Source: Pseudomonas caricapapayae | Lineage (GTDB): Bacteria; Pseudomonadota; Gammaproteobacteria; Pseudomonadales; Pseudomonadaceae | Assembly (NCBI RefSeq): GCF_001400735.1 | Contig: NZ_LJPW01000156.1 | Location: forward strand, 62,001 to 126,000 | Reading direction: 5' to 3' | Length of the DNA: 64,000 nucleotides | Part shown: positions 54,107 through 64,000 of the stretch, in pieces | How the letters are laid out: each line of letters starts with the position of its first letter | How positions within the stretch are numbered: position 1 is the stretch's first letter | The notes under the pieces: model-generated | Told to the model about the DNA's origin: nothing | Databases searched by the model: none | Seen by the model: the letters and a program-made list of their open reading frames with translations, nothing else | Translations under genes and position numbers: made by a program

Positions 54107-54792
54107 GTGAGGCTCCGATGCACCGCCGACAGCAGCTCTTCTTCGTCCAGCCAACGCAGGCTGCGGTCCTTCCATTGCAAAACGCCGCGAGTGAAGCGGG
54201 CATTGGCATGGGTGCCGGAGGCAGAAGCGGCTTCAAGTTCACGCTCGTCAATGGCGTGAATGCCGTCAACCTCGTCAACCGGCACTACCACCGGACCACC
54301 TTCGGCGGCAATGATCAACATGCGCGGCACCACCCGCGCCGACGGGGTACTCACCGCGTTGCTGTCCAGACCGAGCAGTTCAACCAGCGATATGCACGCT
54401 ACCAGAGCACCGCGTACATTGGCGACACCCAGCATCGCTCGTGAGCGCTGGTGCGGCAGCGAGTGGATCGTCTGATTGGGGGCGACTTCCGAGAGGCAGC
54501 GCGAAGCCAGCCCCAGCCACTCTTCACCGAGACGGAACACCAGAATCGAACGGGTCTTGATGTCGCGCAGCAACACCGAGCCCTGAAACTGTTCATGCGA
54601 CTCCTGGGCCAGCGCATAGCGGTCCAGCAGTCGGGTAGCCGCAGCGGAATAAACCGCGCAGTTGCGGCAGTGAATATGCTCTTCAAGCAACGGGCAGGAG
54701 CGATCGCCGTGAATGCCGATGCGGTTCCAGCAATCATCGATATCCAGAGCCTGGTCATGGGTAAGACTGGAAAAACCGGACAGACCCGTCAT
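54103..54792 (-). CDS. wspD: WspD, CheW-like scaffold protein
   Basis: Couples WspA to WspE. The 229-residue CheW-fold protein has an N-terminal extension with a cysteine cluster (CPLLEEHIHCRNCAVY, about residues 32-48) not found in plain CheW; it may bind metal, but this is unproven. The CheW core follows (SILVFRLGEEWLGLASRCLSEV, GVANVRGALVACISLVELLG). Overlaps wspC by one base and wspE by four. Confidence 0.93.
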   Translation of the reverse strand: MTGLSGFSSLTHDQALDIDDCWNRIGIHGDRSCPLLEEHIHCRNCAVYSAAATRLLDRYALAQESHEQFQGSVLLRDIKTRSILVFRLGEEWLGLASRCLSEVAPNQTIHSLPHQRSRAMLGVANVRGALVACISLVELLGLDSNAVSTPSARVVPRMLIIAAEGGPVVVPVDEVDGIHAIDERELEAASASGTHANARFTRGVLQWKDRSLRWLDEEELLSAVHRSLT

Positions 54793-56063
54793 CAGTGGTT
54801 TCCTTGTTTGTTCGCGCCACGTGCAGCACGGTCCTGCAAGCGTCGGGCCCCGGCACTGTCACCCTGAGCAGCCAGCAGTGCGGCCAGTTGGGCCAGCGAT
54901 TCGGGATGCTGCGGTTGCAGGTACAACGCCTTGCGATAGAAACCCTGAGCCTGAGCCACGTTGCCTTCCACTTCGCTGAGCAGCCCGAGCCAGTAAAATA
55001 CCTGTGCGACCGGCTCATGCTGTTGCAGATAGCGTTCACAGGCGGCCCGCGCTTCGGCACTTTTACCCTCATTGGCCAGACCGGCAATCCTGTCCAGAAG
55101 TGCTGATACCTCGCCATTGCCAGCCGCAGCGACCGGTTTCACCACAGGCGCAAAGGCTGCAGACGTTCGTATGGCGGGCCGTGGTGGCACAGCTGCCCTG
55201 ACAGGTGCTTCGACGACTGGACGCGGAGCGGGCGGCGTCGCCGTCGGCATCGGAGCCGCTACGTCGACCGGCGCATGTCGGAAGGCAAATGATTGCGCAA
55301 TACCGATCGAGCGCATGCCGATACCTGCCAGCAGGTTGCCCTCGGCCGGACCGATGAACAGCAGGCCGTCTTCACGGGTCAATTGCTTGAGGACCTTGAA
55401 TACATGTTGCTGGGTCTGCCGATCGAAATAGATCACCAGATTGCGGCAAAAGACGATGTCATACGCGACCTGTGCAGCCAGTTTCGGATCGAGCAGGTTG
55501 CCCGCCTGAAAACTCACACAGGCGCGAACACTGTCGGCGATTTCAAAGCCGTCGGTAACCGGGTTGAAATAGCGCTCTCGATAGCCGATGTCACTGCCCC
55601 GGAAAGAGTTTTTGCCATAGACGCCATGCTCGGCCTTGGCAATCGAGACAGGGCTGATATCGATGGCATCGACTTTGAACTGCCGGGGCTCGACCCCTGC
55701 ATCGAATAACGCCATGGCTATGGAATAGGGCTCTTCGCCGGTTGAACACGGCAGGCTGAGAATACGCAGCGGGCGGGCGCCGGCAAGGCTGGCGATCCGT
55801 TCACGAGCCAGCAGGCCTAATGTGACAAATGATTCCGGGTAACGAAAAAACCAGGTTTCAGGGACGATCACCGCTTCGATCAGCGCCTGCTGCTCTTGAG
55901 ACGATGACACCAGCAGATGCCAGTAGGCATCGCTGTCGGGGCATTGGGCGGCCGTTGCGCGCTGACGCAAGGCGCGCTCGATGATTGCCTCACCGACGGA
56001 GGTCACGTCCAGCCCGATACGCTCCTTGAGGAAGCTGAAGAAACGCGAATCGTCACCCTTCAT
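54792..56063 (-). CDS. wspC: WspC, CheR-type methyltransferase with TPRs
   Basis: Methylates WspA with SAM. The 423 residues have the CheR domain (ETWFFRYPESF, LSLPCSTGEEPYSIAMAL, DIVFCRNLVIYFDRQTQ) to about residue 260, an Ala/Pro-rich linker, then TPR-type repeats near the C terminus (VAQVFYWLGLLSEVEGNVAQAQGFYRKALYLQPQHP). TPR-carrying CheR proteins are typical of Wsp. Overlaps both neighbours. Confidence 0.94.
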   Translation of the reverse strand: MKGDDSRFFSFLKERIGLDVTSVGEAIIERALRQRATAAQCPDSDAYWHLLVSSSQEQQALIEAVIVPETWFFRYPESFVTLGLLARERIASLAGARPLRILSLPCSTGEEPYSIAMALFDAGVEPRQFKVDAIDISPVSIAKAEHGVYGKNSFRGSDIGYRERYFNPVTDGFEIADSVRACVSFQAGNLLDPKLAAQVAYDIVFCRNLVIYFDRQTQQHVFKVLKQLTREDGLLFIGPAEGNLLAGIGMRSIGIAQSFAFRHAPVDVAAPMPTATPPAPRPVVEAPVRAAVPPRPAIRTSAAFAPVVKPVAAAGNGEVSALLDRIAGLANEGKSAEARAACERYLQQHEPVAQVFYWLGLLSEVEGNVAQAQGFYRKALYLQPQHPESLAQLAALLAAQGDSAGARRLQDRAARGANKQGNH

Positions 56064-56596
56064 GGCGCGTCCTCAAGCAGTACGAGGTCGACTGGCGGCA
56101 CCGGGTACAACAGCTCGCGAACCGGCTCGCTCAACAACTCCTGAACGTGAATCCATTGCAGCAGCCCCTGCTCATCCTCGCGAACCGGCCCCAGGTAAGG
56201 CGACAGGCGATTGTCCAGCCCGTATGCCTTGAATTGCGAGACCGGGCAACGCAGCGTTTCGGTGGCCTGCTCCAGAATCAGCCCGAGCAACTGCGCCGGG
56301 TGCGCGTCGTCGTGCCGATAATGCACCAGAACCATACGAGTGCTGGTGCGCGAGCGCGCTGACTGACCGGAGTTCAGCGCACTGATATCAATTACCGGCA
56401 CGATCTCGCCACGGTGGGCAAAGATTCCCGCTACCCAGTGCGGTGCCTGGGCAATGGCCTTGAGCTTCACGCGAGGCAGGATTTCAGCGATCTCGGTCGC
56501 ATCCAGCGCATAGCGGTCTTCGCCGATGCAAAACAGCAGAAAAAGTTTGCTTGCGGTCAGTGGCGTGCCGTTGCGCCTCGGCGATTGGTCCGTCAT
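56060..56596 (-). CDS. wspB: WspB, CheW-like scaffold protein
   Basis: Second CheW-like coupling protein of the Wsp cluster, 178 residues: KLFLLFCIGEDRYALDATEIAEILPRVK, then GIFAHRGEIVPVIDISAL and the C-terminal FKAYGLDNRLSPYLGPV. It starts seven bases after the wspA stop and overlaps wspC by four bases. Confidence 0.94.
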   Translation of the reverse strand: MTDQSPRRNGTPLTASKLFLLFCIGEDRYALDATEIAEILPRVKLKAIAQAPHWVAGIFAHRGEIVPVIDISALNSGQSARSRTSTRMVLVHYRHDDAHPAQLLGLILEQATETLRCPVSQFKAYGLDNRLSPYLGPVREDEQGLLQWIHVQELLSEPVRELLYPVPPVDLVLLEDAP

Positions 56597-56603
56597 TGAA
56601 TGT

Positions 56604-58226
56604 TCAGACCTTGAAACGCGAGACGCCGCTGCGAAGCCCGACCGCGACCTGACTCAACTCGTCGATGGCGAAACTGGCCTGGCGCAGGGACTCGACGGTC
56701 TGGCTGCTGGCATCCGCCAGTTGCACCAGTGCCTGATTGATCTGTTCGGCGCCCGTAGCCTGGGCCTGCATGCCTTCATTGACCATCAACACGCGGGGTG
56801 CCAACGCCTGAACCTGCTGAATGATCTGCGACAATTGCTCTCCGACCTGAGTGACCTCGAACATGCCACGGCGCACTTCTTCGGAAAACTTGTCCATACC
56901 CATGACGCCTGCAGAAACTGCCGACTGGATTTCACGCACCATCTGTTCGATGTCATACGTGGCAACGGCAGTCTGGTCGGCGAGGCGGCGTACTTCGGTG
57001 GCAACCACGGCGAATCCGCGGCCGTATTCGCCGGCTTTCTCGGCCTCGATGGCCGCATTGAGCGACAGCAGATTGGTCTGGTCGGCCACCTTGACGATGG
57101 TGACGACCACCTGGTTGATGTTGCCGGCTTTTTCGTTGAGGATTGCCAGCTTGGCATTGACCAGATTGGCAGCGCCCATTACCTGATGCATGGTGTCTTC
57201 CATGCGCGCAAGTCCCTGCTGGCCGGAACCTGCGAGGATCGAGGCCTGATCTGCCGCCGAGGTGACTTCGGTCATGGTTCGAACCAGATCCCGCGAGGTG
57301 GCGGCAATTTCCCGCGACGTCGCGCCGATCTCGGTGGTGGTTGCAGCGGTCTCGGTAGCCGTGGCCTGCTGCTGACGAGACGTCGCGGCGATTTCAGTCA
57401 CCGAAGTGGTCACCTGAACCGAAGAACGCTGGGCCTGCGCAACCAGCGCGGTCAGCTCGGTCATCATGTCGTTGAAGCCGGTTTCGACCGCATTGAACTC
57501 GTCCTTGCGGGACAGGTTCAGGCGAGTGCTCAGGTCGCCGGTACGCATGATGTCCAGAATCCGCACGATCAGCTGCATCGGTGCCATGATCGAACGCATC
57601 AGCAGCAGACCGCAGGCCGCAGCCGCCAGTACTGCCACCAGCAGCGACAGGATCATGCTGATCTTGGCAGCGAGTACCGCGTTGACGATATTGGCGGTGG
57701 CCTGATCAGCCAGTTGCTTGTTGGCAACGATAAGGTCGTTTAGCTGTTTGCGGCCAGTGAGCCATACCGGGTTGACCTCGCCATAGAACTCGGCGCGTGC
57801 ACCGGCGTAATCGCCACGATCGTACTTGGCGTGAACCTCTGCGAGCATGCGCGAATACACCTCGCGGCGTTTTTCGAACAGCGCAAAGCTGTCGCGGTCC
57901 GCGTTATCGAAAATGGACTTCTTGTAGCCGTCCATTTGCGCCTGCAAGTTCTCGTCGAACGCTTGAAACTGATCTTTTTCCTGCTTGGTCATCGCGCGCG
58001 CCTCGCCTTCGGCGATCAGCTCCAGCGTGCGGATGTAGCTTTCTCCCCAGGCGCTACGTACCAGCGTGCTGTAGTAGACGCCGGGCAACGCATCGAGACG
58101 GACTTCTTCCTCGCTGGACTCGATGGACAAAAGTCGTGAATAAGATACAACGACCATCAGCAGCATGATTGCGATGATGACGGCGAAACTCGCCAGAATC
58201 CGTTGGCGCAAGGTCCAGTTCTTCAC
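56604..58226 (-). CDS. wspA: WspA, membrane chemoreceptor for surface sensing
   Basis: Methyl-accepting receptor of the Wsp system. The 540 residues have a TM segment (about 10-30), a periplasmic four-helix-type sensor (about 31-188), a second TM (189-211), a HAMP domain and the cytoplasmic signalling tip (NLLSLNAAIEAEKAGEYGRGFAVVATEVRRLA) with methylation-region helices. First gene of the operon wspABCDEFR, order complete. Upstream is a 290-base gap shared with the divergent LRR/NEL gene. Confidence 0.96.
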   Translation of the reverse strand: MKNWTLRQRILASFAVIIAIMLLMVVVSYSRLLSIESSEEEVRLDALPGVYYSTLVRSAWGESYIRTLELIAEGEARAMTKQEKDQFQAFDENLQAQMDGYKKSIFDNADRDSFALFEKRREVYSRMLAEVHAKYDRGDYAGARAEFYGEVNPVWLTGRKQLNDLIVANKQLADQATANIVNAVLAAKISMILSLLVAVLAAAACGLLLMRSIMAPMQLIVRILDIMRTGDLSTRLNLSRKDEFNAVETGFNDMMTELTALVAQAQRSSVQVTTSVTEIAATSRQQQATATETAATTTEIGATSREIAATSRDLVRTMTEVTSAADQASILAGSGQQGLARMEDTMHQVMGAANLVNAKLAILNEKAGNINQVVVTIVKVADQTNLLSLNAAIEAEKAGEYGRGFAVVATEVRRLADQTAVATYDIEQMVREIQSAVSAGVMGMDKFSEEVRRGMFEVTQVGEQLSQIIQQVQALAPRVLMVNEGMQAQATGAEQINQALVQLADASSQTVESLRQASFAIDELSQVAVGLRSGVSRFKV

Positions 58227-58516
58227 AGTCAGCCCTCAAGAGTTCAACGACGGCGTCGGGCCGTGTTCAAGAAGCGGACCGACGAGCGGTCCAAGCGGCG
58301 TGAGTATAGCCCAGCCGTCACCCGGTACGCGGGGAATGCAAAACCAATCATGGCACTTGTCCATTTACACTCTTTCCCTGCCTGCTTGTCGGCAAGCGCC
58401 AGCACTACTTGAGCACACAATATGAAGAACATGCCTTGCGCATAGATAGTTAGCACTTGCAGTGCGGATCACAAACGTAAGCTTTGTTGCCTGTTCACTC
58501 ATGACAAGGCACTTCA
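58227..58516. promoter_or_regulatory. Divergent wspA / LRR-NEL gene promoter region
   Basis: 290 gene-free bases. TATACT on the minus strand at 58303-58308 is a -10 candidate for wspA, without a good -35. On the plus side AAGG seven bases before ATG 58517 is a weak ribosome site for the LRR/NEL gene. I found no hrp-box (GGAACC-N15-17-CCAC) match. Confidence 0.4.
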
Positions 58517-61500
58517 ATGCTAGATAAAACGCCGGCGGGCAATACGCCTGCCACTCCACATGTAAACCTTATAGAAGATAAATCGCCTGCATGGCTGCTT
58601 GACGCAGAACCGGCAACGCATAAAGCCTTGCGCCGCGCGGCCACACATCCGCTGCAATGGCTGGAGCGCGCGCGCAAGTCCAGCCCGGACGAAGTAGATA
58701 AACTGCAGCGGCTTTACACACGTCAGCGCCAGAACGAACAACAGGTTCGCCCGACGCTCGATCGTCTTTCGACGCTGGAAGACTTTGCAAAGCCGCTGTT
58801 GACGGCCGCTATCAAGAAACGCTTCGGGCTGGACGTGGACGTCACCGCGACATGGCTGTTTCACGCCCGCCGGGCACGGGTCGACCAGTCGTTCCTTTCT
58901 GCGTCCAGAGACCCTGTTATCCAGGCCAACAAAGCGCTGAAGGCCGCCAACCAGAGTCTGCTCAAGGCTGCGCTGCAAAATTTCGAAGCGTGGGAAACAG
59001 CGCCTGGTGCGATGGACTCGGAATCGGGTCTCAAGGCTCAGGTGTTTTCTTCGTTTGAAATCATCGGTCAACAGATCAACGGTAAATCCCTGCCGATTTC
59101 CCCCAGCGGGTTCGCGGCGATGTGCCGTGACCTGGACCTGGGCGGCCAGTACCAGAGACACCTGGAATCCGTCTTCCGTACACCCTCGTTACCCGAAGAA
59201 ACTGCGGACGCCGCAGTATCCAGGCTGCGCAGGGACTTTATGCAACTCCAGTCATCGTCCATCCGGCTGCAGTTGCAGATTGCATCGTTGCAGGAACACG
59301 TCAGCCCGCCTTTTGCAGGGCGCATTGCTGGATATTCTCGACGGCAAGCAAAACGTCCGACTCGATAACACGCCCGTCAAGTGCAGCCTACTGTGCCTGG
59401 GGGATGTCGAACTTGTCGGCCTTCTGGTTATCGGCAAGGACCGGGACAGCGCAACTCAAGCCGAAAAGATTGTCGTCTATATTCCGGATGATCCCGTTGC
59501 GCCGCTGAAGGAATACGACTCGGTCGAGGTCTTTATCAACGCGCTGCGTGATCGGATGTTCACTCAGGGGTATCTGGACTTCTTCACGCGTTTCATCCCG
59601 GCGCGCCATCGAAGCGCCTTATTCGAAAGGTTGTCTGAACGCCTTTACCCGAACTTCAAGAAAGGGGGGATTTTCGAGCGTCAGTGGCTAGAGCGTGAAG
59701 CAGACCGAAACGCACGGCTGGACCTCAGGGAGGTCGCGCTGCAAGGCCCCCTGCTGGACGCTTTGTACGATCGCAAACGTGCAGCCTTGAAGAACGACGC
59801 ACTGTTTCATGGCGTGCCAACGGCAGCGCAAGATCAGAAAACCTCCGACGAGCGTCTGCAGTACTTCAAGGACAAAGCCTTCGATGTCTTGAATATCGCA
59901 GGCTTCGTCGTTCCGGTATTGGGCGAAGTGATGATGGGCGTCACGGCCATTCAGTTGGTCCACGAAGTTTATGAGGGCGTGGAAAGCTGGGCCAAAGATG
60001 AGAAACAGCAAGCGTTCGCCTACCTGTTCGACGTGGTGGAGAACATCGCCCTGATGTCGGCGCTTGGTGCGGCGGCGACAGGCGCATCAGGCATCCCTGC
60101 GATACAGGTGCCCGAGTTCGTACGCGGCCTCAAACCCGTGGAATTGCCGAGTGGAACCACTCGTCTGTGGAAGCCTGATCTGGCACCGTTCGCCCATGAC
60201 ATCGTGCTGCCGAAGGGACTGCAGCCCGACGCCACAGGCCTGTACACATGGCAGAACAAGCAGTGGCTGCCCCTTGAAGGGCGAACCTATTCGGTCAGGC
60301 CCGGCTCAACCGGCGAAGGTTATCGGATCGAACACCCTACTCGTCCGGAAAGCTATCAGCCCGCCTTGCGCCACAACGGAGCGGGAGCATGGCTGCATGA
60401 GGCCGAGCAGCCGCTGGAGATGGAAGGGCTGAGACTGTTTCGACGGCTGGGGTACTCCAGTGAAACGTTTTCCGACAAAGCAGCCAGCCGTATCGTGAAA
60501 GTCAGCAATACGTCTGAATCCGTGATGCGCGAGGCGCTGGCCGATCAGCATCGTCCACCGGCATTGCTTGAGGACACGGCGCGCAGGTTCAGGCTGGATC
60601 AGGAAATCGAGCGGTTCATCGAGCAGATGGAGGCCAACGAAGTAAACGCAGCGGCCTCTCTTCAACTTGAATTGCTGAGCCAGGACCCAGGCTGGCCGAA
60701 CACTCATACACTGGTGCTGGTGGATGCCGAGGGCAGTGCGCTGCAGACATTCGCTTCGACACGTCAGCCGGTCGCAGGCGCTACCCGTAATATCGAAGTT
60801 CGTGCCGACCAGCCAGATGCCCTGCGCCAGGTGCTGGAAAAGCTAAGCAACAACGAAATCCGGACCCTGCTCAACGAAGAGTTCGGCGCGGGGCAGCTCG
60901 GTCTATCACCGCGACTGATCAGGCTGCGGGCGCAATTGGTGGCGCGGGCCCGAGCGACCCGAGCCAGGCTGTTCGAGTCACTTTACCGTGCCTTGAAGGT
61001 CACCGAAGCAGACGGTGCGCACACCATCCTGCAGGTGTTTCCCGGACTGCCGCCTTTGGTTGCTCAGGAACTGGCCAGTCATGCATCGCCGGCAGAACGG
61101 GTCCAGCTCATGACGGCACGCCGTGTACCGTTACTCATGGCCGAAGAGGCCAGCGCCTATTTACAGCAGGTAAGACTCGCGCGGGCCTATGAGGGACTTT
61201 ATCTGGCCTCGGTATCCAGCGCCGATACCGATTGCCTCGTGTTGCACAGCCTTGAAGCTCTGCCGCAATGGCCTTCACAGGTCAGGCTGGAGGTCCATGA
61301 TCGATATTTCGGTGGTCGGTTGATCGACAGCATCGGCCCCAAGGAGGCGACTGTCCGCAAAGTGCTGATCAAAGACGGCAATCGGTACGAGACACGAGAC
61401 GCTGACGACCAGCACCAGCATGGGCTGGACGATTTGTATTCGTCCGTGCTGCATGCCCTGCCCGATGCGGAACGTAACCAACTGGGCTTTGCCCACACCA

Positions 61501-64000
61501 GCCAGGGCCCCGCGCTGGCAACGCTGATCCAGGAGAAACCCCTGCTCCGCCAAAACCTTGCGCCATTGCTCAAGATGCAGGCAATCAAGCCAGGCTCGAG
61601 ATCGCCCATGCGTCTGGCCGACGGTCGACTTGGCTATCCTTTGAGCGGTCGCGGCAGAACCGACTGGCACATGACCGACGAAAGCCTGCTGGACAAGATC
61701 CGCATGCTTGAGCTGGAGGACGCATTCCCCGAAGACATCCTCAGTCGACTGCGCCACGTCGGCTGGGACAACAGGGCCATCGACGAGCGGCTCAACGCTC
61801 TGCTGGGCGAGCAAATGGTACTGCGGGCAAGTCTTGACGCCTGGGCCTATGAAGTCGTGGCCATGCCCGCCATGAGCCAGGCTCACATAGACAGTCGCAC
61901 GCGCATCAACGAGGCTATCTGGAGCCACTGGCGCCTCTCCAATCTTCCCGAGATCGGGCGAACACTCGAACCGCTGCGCCTGCAATCGGTGTCCCTGACC
62001 GATTTCCCGCGATACCTGCCGGAGTTTGTGCATGCCCGTGTTACCGGGCTGTATCTGGAAAATATATCGATCGAACCCAGAACAAGACCTGGCGCAGGGG
62101 ACATCACGCCTGCGGGCATGAACCTGCCCCGTCAGTTGACCAACAGCTTCGAGCTTGGCAGATTCTTGCAACGCTTCCCGCACGCGCGCTCACTGAGCCT
62201 GGTCAGCGAAGCGGGGGCCGTGACGGATCCCGAGACCTCAATCTTTCTCAACCTGCCCCAGCAGGTGTCCAGTGTGCTGCCTCAACTCACCGAGCTGTCG
62301 CTGATCAATCAGGGAATTTTTCTCGATCAGGCGCAGATGGATCACCTTCGCGCGATGCCTGAGCTGAGGAGGTTGAACCTGAGCGGCAATCGGCTGGTCA
62401 GCGTACTGCCCATGGATCTGGGCTGGCTGCATCTCGATCGACTGATACTGGAGCGAGTCGGTATGCATCGCTGGCCGTCATGGCTGACGGACATGATCCC
62501 GAATAATATTCGTGAGCTGTCGGTGGCCCACAACAACCTGACCGAACTGCCGAGCTGGATCCTCGACAACCCGCCGAGCCCCGAGCATCAGACCCTGATC
62601 GACTTGCGTGGCAACAGCCTGTCCCGGCACTCAGCGATGCACGCGCGAATCAATGAGGCCGTAGACGGCAGTTCCTTCCGCTTTGTCATGGACACTCCGG
62701 CGGCTATGCAGGCGGCTATAGACCTGCAACTGAGCGAAGGCAGGGAATTATCAGCAGCAGTCGATCATTGGGCGCAGGCTTCAAGCTCCATGGCCATCCC
62801 GGATGAACACTCCGTCGAAGCCCGCCGCCGGATCGGCAGGGCACTGCTCGATCACTGGCGAGCGTTCAGCCTGGGGCAAATCCATCGGCCTTTGCGCCTT
62901 GCAGACATTGCACTGAGCGACTTCCCCCGACAGTTGCCGAGCTTCTTCTATCGCCAGATACGCTATCTGCACCTGAGTAGAATCACCGGCACGGTGTCTG
63001 ATCTGAACCAGCTGTTGCGCCGCATGACCGATCTGAACTCGCTGGAAATGGGTGGACATGTCGCACCGCTGCTGCAACTGCCATCGGCGCTGCTTGAACT
63101 TAAATCGCTTCGCTCGTTATCCCTGATCGATCAAGGGATGCTGATCGACCAACAGCACATCGATTTTTTCAGCCGGATTCCGACGCTCGAGCGGCTGGAA
63201 CTCGACGGTAACCGTATAGGCACTATCCGAGACCCGTCCGCCCTCAACAACACTGCGCTCAACTGGCTGTCGCTGAACAACGTCGAGCTGGCCGAATGGC
63301 CTGCCTGGGTTGATGGCATGATTCCGGCACATTTGAGGACGCTGTTGCTGGAAGGCAATCTCATTACCGACCTGCCAGAGAACATCCTCGCCAATCCCCG
63401 CAGCGAATTTTCGCACACGGAAATCAGCCTGCTGAACAACCCGCTTTCCGAAGAAGCCATGCGTCGAGCGCATTTGTCAGAGCGTTACGGACGCTCGTTC
63501 AGCTTCGATATGGACCTGCCGCCCGATCTACGTGCTATAGGGTGGACCGAGCAACATGACTCGGATTCATCGATGTCAGATTATCTGTCCTCAGAGAGCG
63601 GTGAGGCATCGACACCGGAGCCCGCTACCGCCGAACCCTGGCTCGATGATAGCAACGCCCTGAGCACAGCGCGGCGCGAGATCTGGGAACAACTGGAAGC
63701 CAGCCAGCATACGCGCAATCTTCTGGATCTTGTCGGATCGCTGCGCCATAGCGCCGACTACCGCAACTCGGCCAGTCGCCCGGCACTGCAGGAACGCGTC
63801 TGGCGTGTACTCGCCACTGTGGGACAGGACCCGCAACTGGGGATGACCCTCAACGCTATCGCTGAAGAACCGCTCAGGCTGTTTCGTGATAACAACACCT
63901 GCCCGGACGGTATTCTTCTGGAGTTCAACCAGATGGAGGTACTGGTGTTCATTCGCCAGTCATTGCAGGACGTCGTGCCGGAGCAACGAGGTGCCTTGCT
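58517..64000 (+). pseudogene. LRR/NEL-type E3 ubiquitin ligase protein, frameshifted and cut by window edge
   Basis: Very long gene for a Pseudomonas DUF6543-like, LRR and NEL protein. Frame 1 runs from ATG 58517 (MLDKTPAGNTPATPHVNLIED) and stops at 59368. From about 59311 the frame one base later continues (LLQGALLDILDGKQNVRLDN) without a stop to the window edge. Removing one base near 59305-59310 (an extra C in CCCGCC) gives HVSPLLQGALLDIL and about 1,828 codons so far. Domains: helical N-terminal region to about 61,890, a duplicated LRR module from there to about 63,500, then the start of a NEL domain with the candidate catalytic Cys in TCPDG (CxD pattern, codon 63900-63902). By family knowledge NEL proteins ubiquitinate host proteins; this copy is probably broken unless the shift is programmed or a sequence error. 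Confidence 0.75.
61894..63540 (+). repeat. Tandem duplication of a 309-residue LRR module
   Basis: Period 927 bases. Module 1 starts RTRINEAIWSHWRLSNLPEI, module 2 RRRIGRALLDHWRAFSLGQI. Both continue with SLTDFPRYLPEFV / ALSDFPRQLPSFF, LTELSLINQGIFLDQ / LRSLSLIDQGMLIDQ, then LRRLNLSGNRL / LERLELDGNRI and ELPSWILDNP / DLPENILANP. Conserved Trp codons lie at 61929 and 62856. Each module holds a helical cap and several LRRs. The divergence suggests an old duplication. Confidence 0.85.

Noticed and set aside
58227..58516. Type III (hrp-box) promoter for the LRR/NEL gene
   Set aside because: I searched by eye for GGAACC-N15-17-CCACNNA and found no adequate match.
1..64000. tRNA genes, CRISPR arrays, IS elements, prophage
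   Set aside because: No T-loop/CCA-like clover sequences, no regularly spaced direct repeats and no transposase or integrase genes were seen.

Overview
The window is chromosomal DNA of a Pseudomonas, most likely of the P. syringae group. I infer this from the protein sequences, the G+C-rich third codon positions, a gene order that matches my recollection of the P. aeruginosa dnaE-rnhB-lpx to lysS-prfB-wsp region, and a P. syringae-type intergenic palindrome at 44,430-44,636. Almost everything is core genome. I found no tRNA or rRNA gene, CRISPR array, insertion sequence or prophage.

Layout: 1-16.0 kb (minus strand) is an envelope and translation block read from right to left: rpsB-tsf, pyrH-frr, uppS-cdsA-dxr-rseP, bamA-skp, lpxD-fabZ-lpxA-lpxB, rnhB and the 5' part of dnaE. 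It joins ribosome supply and recycling, isoprenoid and phospholipid precursors, outer-membrane protein assembly and lipid A synthesis. At 16.3-32.3 kb (mostly plus) come map, glnD, dapC, an orphan metzincin-type protease, an ArsC/YffB-like protein, dapD, a csdA-csdE sulfur module with convergent tcdA, dapE, rlmA and plsB. The three dap genes are consecutive steps of lysine/diaminopimelate synthesis, interrupted by the sulfur/tRNA-modification genes.

32.5-46.8 kb is mixed: DUF4197, rsmJ, a protein with two copies of a proline-rich unit, an extensin-like protein, DUF72, tsaB, adk, ppc, the lipoprotein pair ending in an LptF-like OmpA protein (with a candidate AlgU/AlgT promoter), an alpha/beta-hydrolase lipoprotein, a REPIN-like repeat, a DUF1704 putative metallocarboxypeptidase and a TetR regulator. 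46.9-49.5 kb carries lysS and prfB, the latter with the classical programmed +1 frameshift. 49.7-58.2 kb is a complete wspABCDEF-wspR surface-sensing operon ending in a diguanylate cyclase.

From 58.5 kb to the right edge lies one very long gene for a DUF6543-like/LRR/NEL-type ubiquitin-ligase protein. It has a one-base frameshift near 59,310 and a tandem duplication of a 309-residue LRR module, and it runs off the window just after its likely catalytic cysteine. This is the most unusual locus here.
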